A stretch of DNA of 64,000 bases from the NCBI GenBank assembly GCA_019722365.1, contig JADFUC010001850.1, forward strand, positions 121,257-185,256. Reading direction: 5' to 3'. Source of the stretch: Lithospermum erythrorhizon (Eukaryota > Streptophyta > Magnoliopsida > Boraginales > Boraginaceae). The position numbers were made by a program, and so were the translations under genes. Positions 1-10,628 of the stretch are shown piece after piece. Within the stretch, counting starts at the first letter, position 1; each line of letters starts with the position of its first letter. Under the pieces are notes generated by a model, which saw only the letters and a list, made by a program, of their open reading frames with translations, made no database searches and had not been told where the DNA came from.

Positions 1-354
1 ATGGGCCGGATTTTCGCATTCCTGGCCACCAGAGTGACTCATGCAGATCAAGCTAAGGCCCATTCACTCTCATCTCTCAAATGTAGTCATGACTCCAGAG
101 TTGGCAAAGAGACCTCATCTTCCCCCTATCCCACCACCTAGCCTCCCACTCTGCATTCTATCAATGAAATTTCCCCACCAAGATTAGATATTTCAGATGG
201 ATATTCAATGGTCAGTATATGGATATTTTATTTAGATTTATATATTTTTATGTTTTATGGTTTGATTTGTGTTTTATGTTTTTATTTAGATTTATGGATA
301 TTTTTATGTTTTTATGGTTTGATTTATGGATTTTATGTTTTATAGTTCGATTTC
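1..354. other. Gene-free left edge, T-rich
   Basis: No gene is seen. Bases 190-345 are made of repeated T-rich words (tttatgttttatggtttgat-like), an imperfect direct repetition of about 50 bases. It resembles intron or AT-rich intergenic DNA. Any feature beginning left of the window cannot be judged. Confidence 0.5.
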
Positions 355-1259
355 ACACACATTTGTTTTTATAGGTCAGAAAACAAATTGAATGCTTTCT
401 TTGTCATCCGATTCTGTACCGTGTCGGTCGTGTCAGCAGAGCCAGTCAGACAGTTGCCTGCAAAGGTCGAGGGTCTGGGGCGCTGGCCTGGCTTAAGTAA
501 GTTGTCGGCCGGTTCGGGAGGTCCGTGCCTGCACAGGCGCCGGCCTGGGTGTCGGCCTTTAAATAATAAAATCATTTTTCTTCTTTTTTAATGTAGTTTT
601 AATCTAATTCAATTATTATGTACAATAATCATTAGATATATTATTAAAAATCGTAATAAAAATATTCAAAAGATTCTGCATACGATCGTAGATAATGAAA
701 ATTTCGAATTATTCAGACACATTATATACCGCATTTAATTATTATCGACGTTAATATTTTATATTTATAATATATATATATTACTCAACATATAACTAAT
801 TTGGAATAAAATATATTTATTATACGTTGAATAATTAGATTAATATCAAAAAATAAGAAAAATGGAGTATCGAGGGTTTTGGGGCGTCAATAAGGCCGGT
901 ATTGGCTGGCTTCAGAGGTTGACACCAGACCGACGCCAGGTCTAATATATAAAGTCGAACCTGCAGATCAGATTAAGAACAAACCCAATAAAAACTTTTC
1001 CTCAACCTTACCATCCCTCTCTATCAACTCCTAATCCTAGGTATGCTTTTGATATTTTATGTTCAATATATTTAATTATGTGCAATTATGTCCAAGTATT
1101 TTTTTTTCATTTAATTCATTTTTATTCCAAATCTAGGGTTTAACTACAATAATTATTTATGTTCAAGTATTATGTCCAATTAATTATGTCCAATTGTCGC
1201 CCATTTATTCAATTATATATTTTCACAATGTCCACTATGTACAATAATGTCCAATTATG

Positions 1260-4200
1260 TCCATTTAATTTCAATATATTTAGGAAAATGTCCAAGATCG
1301 CTCTTGACGACATAATCAAGTAGGTCTGATGGCTAGCGTGAATCCTGCATGTACAAGGTTTAGCGAAGTTTCTATGGTCGTTAAAATCATGCTTTGTCGC
1401 AGGATTGTGTAGAACGACAAGATGTCCTGCAGGAGCAGAATGGCAAAAGTTGTACGGATTAGTCAAGCCGAGACGCATTTGATGTCTAATGGTTTGCGGG
1501 AAAGATATTACATCCGGGAGTACCACGGCGAAGATTATCATGTTCTCACAATGCTTACGATGCAAAGAAACATCTTCTAGTACTGATTCGCGAACCGAAG
1601 TACGCATACGGTCAAGATGGCTTAAACTTACGCCAGGACACAATTTGAATTGGGGGGGTATACTACCCGAAGAAACAGATGGGATTGAGAAGATCCAAGC
1701 AATAAATAAATAGAACATACTATGACTCGATGAAATAACCAACGCTGGACGGGTCGGGTGACCGAATTTACCAAGTTATCAATGACAACACAGCTTGGTT
1801 ACCTTAAGTCCGAATCACAATTATCATAACAATATTTCCAAAGGTGGATTTCTTTAATCAAGCCGGTGTCAGTCTCTAACAGTGAGCAGAACATTCCAAA
1901 CGATTTCTACGAGGCAAAAAAATTATCGAGTCCTTTAATTTTGCCTTCAACAAAAAATTCACGCATGAATAATTGTATGCCGCTTACAAAGAGACGAAGA
2001 GTCGGAGGCATGCCGCTTTTCAGGGAGAAAGGCGTACGAGGAAAAGTTAAGTGAGAACAACGTAGTTTATCAGCAGTTGTTTTTCGATATATATGCCATT
2101 AGCCCCGATTACAACGATTGTATATGTCAAGAAAGTTATTATTTATTACGGCACCATCGGATTCGCATGTGACGATGGGCGGACGACGCACTTGACGGAG
2201 CAATGCGGAAATATTTTGACGCAACATATCCGCATTTTGGTTGCGAGCCGAGAAATATTCACATCGGCTCAGGTACGCATGGTTTGCACCTTTTGGCAAG
2301 TTTGACCAATATTCCCGCCGCCGCTTATTATTCAAGTATAAATTTACCACCGGACGCTGCATGCAGGAGCCATATCTCTCGTTTATCTTCGATTATACCC
2401 GACCTAAAAAATCCAGTGTGAGTAGCTTATAGATATTTTTCTTCTAACTTTGGTTGGATTGTGCTGAAGGAGTCAGGCATAACGGGTGTCGAGACATTCG
2501 AAGCGCTCTGGGCGAGCGTAATTTCAACACGCTGCTTTCACGCGACTCCATTAGTGATTTTCCCGCATACGGCACGTTATCCGGGTCGTGAGCAATACAT
2601 GGTAGATTAGCTTGTCCGCAGATTGCATGGAGCATACTAAAGCTTTTCGACTACGGTAGGAATGAATTTTCGCCGGTTTGATTGTCACCGGCCCTTTCTT
2701 TCCCCGCTGACATCCGCTTAGGATGCAGCAAGATTTGTCATGAATAACTTACGCCGCGAACGATCGTGATCTTTGGCCGATCCCGACGCAGCGCCAGGCG
2801 CATACGCGGAACACGTAACTGCTAGGATATAATGTCAGGTACAATTGGTGCAAGAGAGTATATTTCGAATTTGAGTTATTGGTCTACAAACAAGATGACA
2901 CAACATCGACTTTACGCCGCAGGTTAACAACAACGGCGGTAACTTGCTGCCAATAATCGTAGCCGACGTCAGAAAACGAAGATAAATCTAACTGCAAGTG
3001 ATCGACCTTGAAACTCATTGTTCATGACCCCAATCGCATATGCAATGCAGATCTGTGGAGAGAGCCAAACTAAAGTTGGTCAGATAATAATTAACCACAA
3101 CACAACGTAAAGAGTTTTAGAGTCGTTAGCACGCCCAAATTGCTCAAACATTTTGAGACGCGCCAAATGTGAACTTCAGCCGACCGAAAAGTCACTTGCA
3201 TATTATTAAAGCAGAATTACTTCAGAGGACTGTCATGTATCGCTCGACAAGATATGGAAAACCGTAATGAGTGGTGTTTTTCTTTCACGACATTTCATCA
3301 ACAACTTGCCTGGACGCGAGGAGCTCTGACGCAATATTGCTGAGATAATTTGCAAGATGGAGACAATATTCCCACCAAAGATTCTTGACGCGATAAAAGA
3401 AAGCACCTACTGCAAGCATTTGCCTTACGGCTAATTTACCCGAGGTCCTCATGACAAAGATAGACGGATGTACCCGCTGAAGTCATAGTATTTTAATTTG
3501 CCAATATATGTCGATCATATTTATCTATCTAATTATTTAACTAACTGGCAGACTGGGGATCAAGAAATGGTAAAGACAAAAGGCACGCGTCAAGTGGTCA
3601 ATATGAAAGGAGTTTAGTCAAAGAGTGTTTCAAACTTCGCTCAATCTACTGAGGAAGGAGTCGAACCGACCAAATCGTCTCCGGAGGCACGATGCCAAAT
3701 GCACCTGAAGACAGACTACTTCGCTGTTGTTTACCCGGAAAAGCCAAGCGCACGCAGTTGAAACATCGATATTTTATGACCCGCGAACAATACAATGATA
3801 CAGATATTTTGTGCAACACACCGTAAGTACAGAATACATTCAAGAAGTGTATATTTAATGTTCAATAAAAATGAATTTGTATATTATTATAATAAATAAT
3901 TCAAACAAATAACTTATATCCCGCATGTAAACATGATTTGATTGAAGAGTCATGTTTCATTCGACTGAGAACAAATAAATACTTATTACGGGCTTTAAAT
4001 TTCAAAGAATAGTTTCACAACCATATACTAATAACATTGAGATGAAAGTTTATAGATACCTCGTGACACTTCAAAGGTCCTACAACTAAAAATTAAATAG
4101 TACAAGTGGCTATTACGCCATGGTACTACTTATTATTAAAGGCGCGATCGCAATGCTGAGTTAATTTAAGCAATATGAAAAAGTGTGTTAAAGGTTCCCG

Positions 4201-4700
4201 CTACGACATTTACGACCACGTTGATTATTATGTGGTCATGTACAGATCTGGGGAATCGTTGCATGGCTACCACGTGATAAAGCTGTACTCTGTTATCGTT
4301 CGACACGTTGTGTGGATTTGAAATAAGAACTGGTGAACGAAACGGTTCAAATCAAACACAAAGAAAGAGAGCCTCTAAGGACGACTTTTATCTCAGCATC
4401 ACAGTAATAACAAGTATACTATCTTTTGCTACATCTCAAATGAAAGTAGAACATAAACAGCCAAGGCCGCAATGAAGACGAACGCTAGAAGCCTAGTTTG
4501 TAGGACTCATATGCAAAATGTCAATGTGTCGCCTTTAAATACCTAAGATATTTTTCAAGCAGGAGCCAACAACCGCCGCCGTTTCGCGATTCATCGAACG
4601 ACGCCGATATCACAGTAGGCGGATATCTAATTTGTTATCAAGATGATTCGGGACACGACGATACTGATTACGCATTTCGTCGGATTACCTGATAACGATT
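1260..4700 (+). pseudogene. CACTA transposase (Tnp2) remnant, possible DUF4216-like tail
   Basis: The transposase can be read on the plus strand by moving between frames. In order: an N-terminal piece near 1430-1550 reading like HLMSNGLRERYYI...YHGED; a stretch at about 2060-2200 resembling the 'RYMPLAPRLQRLYMS' segment; 2200-2410 with FDATYPHFGCEPRNI, GKFDQYS and a CMQEPYLSF-like motif before PKNP; 2620-2720 with CMEHTKAFRLR followed by a CHRPF-like piece; about 3350-3480 with CKMETIFPP and RWMYPLK; 3570-3720 with KARVKWSI-EGV. These are the ordered landmarks of the Tnp2 (Transposase_21) family. Near 4200-4330 a V-DYYVVM/GYHV stretch may be the DUF4216-like C-terminal domain. Frameshifts and stops occur every few tens of codons, so no product is possible. 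Confidence 0.75.
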
Positions 4701-5819
4701 TAGACTCGCAGAAGTGCTATTTCCTCGAACAATACACAGTATGCTCGGAAAGAGAATTAGGATCCAATGTTTTTATTTTCAAAGTTTTTCGTAGAATAAA
4801 TCTATATTAGTAAAAAACTCTTTAATATTCCATTTGCCTTATTCCTTCCATGAAACGGCTAGCGTTTGTGTTTAGAACAAGAGCATTTTATAATATGCCA
4901 AGTAGTACGTTGTTCAAGCTCGTATGGCTTAGGCTATCAATGTCTAGTGTTCGTGAAGATAAAAATAATCACTATATACCATACAAAGAGAATCTGCTGG
5001 CTGCTGTGTGTCAGAAAGGCCGGTCTGTACCTTACATTATTCAAACCGTGTCGGTATACCTGTTGGTAGCCGGTCCCAAATTTTCAGATTCTCGCTTAAA
5101 ATAAAGTGCGGAATTTAAAATATTTTATATATATGGCGTTGCCCAAGGCCTATTGCTCGAAAATTTCATAACTCATACCCTTCCACTATATAAACACTTC
5201 TTAATCACATAACTTATATTTACATTTTAATTTTTCACAATTTCAACTCTCAATTATACTTACTTATTATTTTGTTTAATTTTATAATAATATTTCAAGT
5301 TTCTTATATTGTTTCTTTTTGTAATAAATTATTCGAGTGTAATTATTTTGTTAGATATCTACTTATTTATTATCTACTAACCTTTCTTATATTGTTTCAT
5401 TTACTAGGAAAAATTGTTTGGAGGTAATTATTTTGTTATATTTTATGTCTATCTAATTATTTTGTTTAATTTTGTTACATTTCAATTTTTATGTCTATCT
5501 AATTTTTGTATTTTATAGTCAATGTTGTTACATTTCCGCTTTTTACGGTAGGAAAATTATCCAAAGAGAAAAGTGGTAATTTTGATGTTTATGTTTACAT
5601 TTTTATTGTTTGTGTTATTATTTTTGTTTGACGCTTATATTGTTGGTTCATGCTTTTTAGATAGTATTTTTGTGCTATTGCTTCTGATGTTTGGTGTTGT
5701 TGCTGGCGGTTTTTGCTTGATGTTTATTGTTTTGTATGTTGTTTGCCCGTTGGGTATTGTGACTGTTCTGCCAGAACGCCGCAAAGATCCGTGCCGCATA
5801 ATTTTTTTTCGAAATTTAC

Positions 5820-6030
5820 CAAACGTGTCGGTCGGTGTCGGGTTTAGTGCATATTCGCGCGCTGGTTACAGCCATCTTCAACATATTGTCGGTATTACAA
5901 ATTATGTGGGCGCCGGTAATAAATAAATAAAAATAAAATTAATTAACATAACAGAGGTGAGGCGCCGTAATAAAATAAATCAAAATAAAATTAATTAAAT
6001 AAAGTGTCGGTACGGTGTCGGTAATAAAAT
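5820..6030 (+). repeat. CACTA subterminal GTGTCGG repeat cluster
   Basis: The word GTGTCGG or CGGTGTCGG recurs at about 5823, 5831, 6003 and 6016. It is interleaved with AAATAAATCAAAAT-type AT-rich units that repeat three times (about 5920, 5975, 6025). Related words lie at the other end of the element (about 420 and 549, the latter also followed by AAATAATAAAATCATT). They sit where CACTA subterminal repeats are expected. Confidence 0.45.
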
Positions 6031-6289
6031 AAATCAAAAAAATAAAATTAATTCAATAGCTGTGAAGAAAATAACTAAAAAGAAACAAATGTCTGGCTGA
6101 AGTGCTGGTCATACTGGTATCTCGAACTCCAAACGGCTTCGTATGCCCCATGAGTCTCGGCTCGTGGCCTGCATAAATTTAGCTGTAAGCCGCCGACAGG
6201 GTTTGCCATACCACCCCGACCTGCCACTCAAACTCCTTATCGCGGTCGTTAGTACCTGCCGCATGACACTCAGCCTCGCTTTTCTAAAG

Positions 6290-7191
6290 AGCTAATGCAG
6301 ATTGGTAAAAGAATTAATCGTAGATTTTGTATGTACCCCCACCTGGAAGTCATAATGAATATCGAGGAGGCCCGAACAACCATAGGTTGTCTCTAAGAAT
6401 AGTCCACACCAACGACGATCAAACCCTTCCTTCCTGCTTTTACTAACTATTAAAGTCAACAAAGAGTCTTAGGAGAAGAAAAAAGCTCGGGTTTTTCTTC
6501 CCCAGCTAGTCATCAAAGCAGAGCAAGCGGGAGAGAGGTTTTGATTTCATCTTTCTATAAACGATGAATAACGAATGATTTAATTTTCTTCTCTCCAAAA
6601 AAGTAATATTTATACGCATCAAATGTCCTACTTTTTAGGTTTCTACTGAGAAGTTAAAGGAAAAAATTTTCACCACCTCCTTAAAGTTGATCGAATCGAC
6701 TAGAATAGGGGAAGGGGAGTTCTAGAATCTTCTCACTTCTTATCCCTAAAATAAAGGCACGTTAAGCGGTAGAATATTCTAAAATTATACTACGCAAAGA
6801 AGATTCCGGAAACCCCTATCTCTTATCATCATATCTAACCAAAAGTACTATCCAACAAATCATAAATTTTGCCCCAATGTTTTTATAAAGTTACACTTTA
6901 ACCCGGGAAGTTATAATCGCACACATGGGCCATCATTGCCGCACATGACTTGCGCCATTTATAATATATTTATGTCAATCGAAGATTATATTAATATGTG
7001 ATTATGAAGGACCCTAGTGCTCATCATAACCCCTATCATTGCTGAAGTTATCCTAATATGTCAATCGGCTCAACAATCTAATGATATATCCGGGGTTATA
7101 TTGTTCAATATATCCAAACGTAGTAAATCGTTACAATCAAGTTGTTCAACGGGCATATTTACGAGATCTAAAAGATCTCATATTTCCAACA
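6290..7191 (-). mobile_element. Ty1/copia LTR (minus orientation)
   Basis: On the minus strand a purine run AAGTGGGAG is followed by TGTTGGAAATATGAGATC, starting at 7191. This is the usual junction of polypurine tract and 3' LTR in plant copia elements. The LTR runs leftward and includes a TATA-like stretch (minus strand GTATAAATATTAC near 6610). A homologous LTR occurs at about 60600-61392 with the same junction and a shared internal GAGAGAG..TTTTGATTTC block (about 6530 and 60870). The outer border near 6290 is an estimate, because neither a primer-binding site nor a target duplication was recognised. Confidence 0.6.
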
Positions 7192-8240
7192 CTCCCACTT
7201 GCCCTCGGACGCATTACTGTGAACCTAATTACCAACCGACACCTTAAACGCATCCTCGTGACTCGATTTAACAATGCTCATTAAATTCTGTTGAGTCACC
7301 AAACTCGCTTCCGTTATTTTCAGACAGATGCACTAACGCGATTCCAAGCATTCATAATCGAGATGCATCAGATAATCATTAATTTATACAAAAAATCTAA
7401 CCGTATCCGTTATACATTTCATCTGTGTTAAGATTTCACAACTACACTCAGTAGTGATACAAAACACAAGTCTTTTTTATACCCTCCCTGCTCCACAAGA
7501 GGCCAAAAATCTAACCGTTATATCCGGTTATACACATTTCATCTTCAGGTACAGATTTCACAACTACACTTCAGTGATACAAAACACAAAGCCTTTATAC
7601 CCTCCGTTACGCAAAGACGCTTAGACAGGTCAAAGCACATTACTCCTATAAAGTGAAATCGTGTCACCTGTGTCTAAGAATCACATTTATAATTACGAAA
7701 CACCTTAGGACGTATATAAAATCTTCTAAGTTTCTCACGATCATTAAGTCCAGCTTCATGCATTCAACAATCAAGTCAATTCTCGCATATCCATGATTGA
7801 TTATAGTCATAATCATACCTTTCCGATCCAAGAAACGTGATCGGGACAACCAAACACATACGAACCAATTCGCCGCCTGAGCCAATTAAGGGACACCTAG
7901 TTTGGGACAAGAATTACATGGCTGGAATGTAGGATTTCTTGTTCGATCCTCAACCCACACTTTTAAAAAATACTTTATCGTCAGCGGAACCAATTTTGTT
8001 ATCATATTAATAGTATCATTGTTCAATAACAACGATAAGTAAACTTGATTTTGAATAAAAAAGTATATATCCAAAGAAAGCTTTGATGAAGAAATTAAAA
8101 TCAGCTTACTCCCACTTAATCATGCATTTAGGTTCTTTAGACATGTAAACAAAATGATCTTTTAACCATCCTTTGAAAAAATAGTCTTTTACATCCATAT
8201 ACCAAACATTTTTCAATGTAAGGCGTTTAATGGCAAACTT
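7192..8240 (-). mobile_element. Copia internal region, 3' part, truncated by gypsy LTR
   Basis: This is the stretch upstream of the copia 3' LTR on the minus strand. It ends abruptly where gypsy LTR A begins. It shares a block near 7695-7725 (gaaacaccttaggacgtata-like) with the second copia copy at about 61795-61825, supporting one family. I could not read RNase H or integrase motifs, so it is either the non-coding 3' tail of the element or very decayed. The simplest reading is that the gypsy insertion removed or displaced the remainder. Confidence 0.5.
7387..7607. repeat. Tandem duplication of about 105 bp in copia tail
   Basis: Two imperfect units, about 7387-7490 and 7502-7607. Each contains, in order, aaaatctaaccg, ttatacacatttcatct, agatttcacaactacact, agtgatacaaaacacaa and ttataccctcc. 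They differ by small indels. A weaker relative may lie in the second copia copy near 61640-61690. Confidence 0.7.
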
Positions 8241-10617
8241 TGAAATAACCTGCCCGTATAAGTTATATGATAATATATTCGAGGCGTAAATAAGTTCATG
8301 TTCGAAGTCATATTATAAACCGGCATTTGTGTTATAAAACCGTAAACCAAAACGACTTCACACCAATCTAGAAATATCTCACCAACCCACTCCACTATTC
8401 ATCTTCATAAAATCAAAATCCACCCCCCCTCCATTGCCCTGGCCTCTGGGCCGAACTATCCCTTTCCCTTTAAAAAAAATAAAAATTCTTCCTCCATTTC
8501 TTCTCATCCTTTGTTGCTTAAACTCAAAGATAGTTGGTTGAACATTTTCTCTCTTCTCTATTATCCTCTACAAATCAATCTAAGAAAGGTTAAATATTGT
8601 TGGATATTTCATAAGTTATAAAGTTCGACTTTTGTCGACTCGAGCCGACTTCGAAGTTTTCGAGATTTTAAATGGTATGCAGTGCATCATCTAAGTCAAT
8701 ATCAGGTTGTGTTGATTGTAATTCCATTTTGGGTTAAAACGGTTTAATGAGTTAGTTGACTTTTCGCTGACTTTTCCAAATCATTTTAAGTTGTAAAAGT
8801 ATGTTATTGATTTTAATATGGTTATTTGGAGTATAAATCGTGACTTTGCATGGCAGATTATGTTAATATAAGTTGGGCAAAAGCGAAAGTAGTATTTCGC
8901 TTTGGAATTAAGATTGTTAACAATGGAAATATTGGCTCGTGTTTGTTGGTCAGTCAATGTAAGTTGTCAGCAGCATCAAGCCATGCTGGCGCCGATCGGG
9001 TCACTCATGATGATTTCGAACTTTTGCCCATTTAATAGTCGCTATGTTCACGAGTAACTTTTCACCGCAAGTTAACGATTGGCAATTAAATGGTCATAAG
9101 TCGATGAACTAAATGTAGCTATTAATACGCAAGAGCGTAATTTCGCGTTGCCAGCGCGATGGGAAAGCGCACTCCACCTCATTAGGCGGGCGTTATTTAT
9201 CATAGCTGCGTAAGCATTTATCTTTACCGTGTAGATTAATTTATTTCTTCTGAACGTGTCAGACGGTTGACGCCAAGCAGCATGTTTATATACGTAGCAA
9301 ACGCTGGGATTGCCGAGTATGTACGGTTAGTTACCGTTGCCTCGCATCACGGCACGAGCGTTGTTGCGGGGTTGTCTTGTACTACGGCACGAGCAGGCGA
9401 TAGTCTTGTACTACGGTACGAGCGCGACCGCTTCAGACAATGGGTATTTAGCCACATGCTGTTGCCTCAGACTACGGCACGAGTGTGTATGATTGGCTCT
9501 CAGACTACTGCACAGTGTAAGTCGCGTCGCTCTTTATCTCGTTACTATGTGCTATTATCCGGTATTGCCTTATACTTCAGTACGAGTCTCAGATTTCGAC
9601 TTTGATTCGACCCGAAGATAGTTTCCTCCCCAACCTCGCACTGCTACGAAAGCACATGTATAGCTTATGTCGACGGCATAAGTTTCTCCCTCGCAGCTTC
9701 GAGGTTGATTAACGCGCATTAGTCAGAGGAACCGATTCGCGCTGAGCTGATCGGAAGGTTTACCGCTGCTGAAAGTAAGCATTTCGCCGCCGCCGGTAGC
9801 TGGCGAGTCAACGGGCATAGTCGTTGGTCGCGAGGTTTTGCCATCGGCTGGCCGATGTAACGTAGCCGCGGATTCGACCGTACCGTTGTCACCGCTACTG
9901 GGGATAGCAATGCATCTTCGCAGATCGGGTTGTCTTTATTAGAATGCGATGTTGGGCTTGGGACGGGCATATGAACCAATGACCATAAGAATGATGGTAT
10001 CGATATAACCTTACGACGGAAAGCGACGACAACGAACTCACTAATGATATACTTTATTTACGGCCTCACGCATTGATCCTTACATCATCTACATATTTTA
10101 TGCGAAATTAATGATTTTATAAGACACCTCACTCAGTGGGAGCGAGTTAATTTTCGCTTATCGAGATACGATTCACTCAGTTTTTCTCAGCCTACACCTC
10201 TATTCTCTCATGGGCGTATTTACTAAGCGCTGCCGATGTGGCGTCAAGAAGGTTGAGCTGCTCGAGCGACGTTACTAGCTGGGGCTTAAAGCGAATGAAT
10301 GGGCAGAGATCCTCACAGCTCAAGTAGTTTTTGATCAGATTCTATTGGATCAGATTGTTGTATTTTGGGATTTTAGACCGGCTGTTGTGTATATTTTGTA
10401 CATGATGCTTAAGGTATTGTCATTGTAAATGTGTGGTTGTGAAATACCACGATGGATTCTTTTCTTAAAAACTCGCTTCCTCGTCTGGTTGTATATTATT
10501 TTATGGATTTATTTATGACGCGCTGGCTCAGAATCGAGTCATCCATCGACGGGCGACTGATGTCCAGATTTGGACGATTCTAACCTCGTGGCAAATTGGC
10601 TACGTATGGTCGCTACC
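8241..10617 (+). mobile_element. Gypsy LTR A (5' LTR of element 1)
   Basis: It begins TGAAATAACCTGCCCG at 8241, matching the start of LTR B (about 13582, with AAATAACCCTGCCCGC). It ends near 10617 with GGTCGCTACC, equivalent to the GGTCGTTACA ends of the other LTRs. A and B share AAACCGTAAACCAAA (8338 and 13773), a CACC-rich block (ccaacccactccac), TTGACTTT-like words after the leader, and the final cgagtc.tccatcg segment. It is directly followed by an initiator-Met tRNA primer-binding site, which fixes the orientation. Confidence 0.65.
9340..9590 (+). repeat. Short interspersed repeats with core ACTACGGCACGAG
   Basis: Variants of ACTACGGCACGAG recur at about 9345, 9377, 9411, 9470, 9504 and 9572 with spacings of roughly 30-65 bases. 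Related CTACGG words recur at the equivalent place in LTR B (about 15390-15570) and LTR C (about 17450-17780). They lie in the presumed U3/promoter part of the LTR. Confidence 0.6.
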
Positions 10618-10619
10618 TT

Positions 10620-10628
10620 TGGTATCAG
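10620..10628 (+). promoter_or_regulatory. Primer-binding site, initiator-Met tRNA
   Basis: TGGTATCAG lies immediately after the 3' end of LTR A and continues GCCACAG. Plant gypsy and copia elements commonly prime minus-strand synthesis from the 3' end of tRNA-iMet, whose complement begins TGGTATCAGAGC. The 9-base match and its position support LTR A being the 5' LTR of a plus-strand element. Confidence 0.75.

Larger units (their letters stand above)
355..6095 (+). mobile_element. Decayed CACTA (En/Spm-like) DNA transposon
   Basis: The interior carries a plus-strand Tnp2-type transposase remnant, listed separately, which identifies a CACTA element. Outer boundaries are tentative. A candidate inverted pair is ACATTTGTTT at 359-368 and its complement AAACAAATGT at 6083-6092. 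The canonical CACTA terminal bases are not seen and no 3-bp target duplication is evident. Both end regions carry repeated GTGTCGG words (about 420, 549, 5047, 5823, 6003, 6016), as expected of the subterminal repeats that bind CACTA transposase. AT-rich DNA separates them from the coding remnant. The element is certainly dead. Class is secure, borders are not. Confidence 0.6.

Noticed and set aside
1209..1742. Minus-strand open stretch of 177 codons
   Set aside because: Antisense to the N-terminal part of the CACTA transposase, whose plus-strand frames carry the recognisable motifs.
5573..5926. Hydrophobic 117-codon open stretch that could look like a membrane protein
   Set aside because: It is T-rich intergenic-type DNA inside the CACTA end region; the hydrophobicity follows from composition, and its 3' part runs into GTGTCGG repeats.
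7886..7960. Possible tRNA-like sequence (TTCGATCC word)
   Set aside because: No matching acceptor or anticodon stem could be paired.
9340..9590. Regularly spaced repeats considered as a CRISPR-like array
   Set aside because: Repeats are 13 bases, diverged, irregularly spaced and inside a plant LTR.
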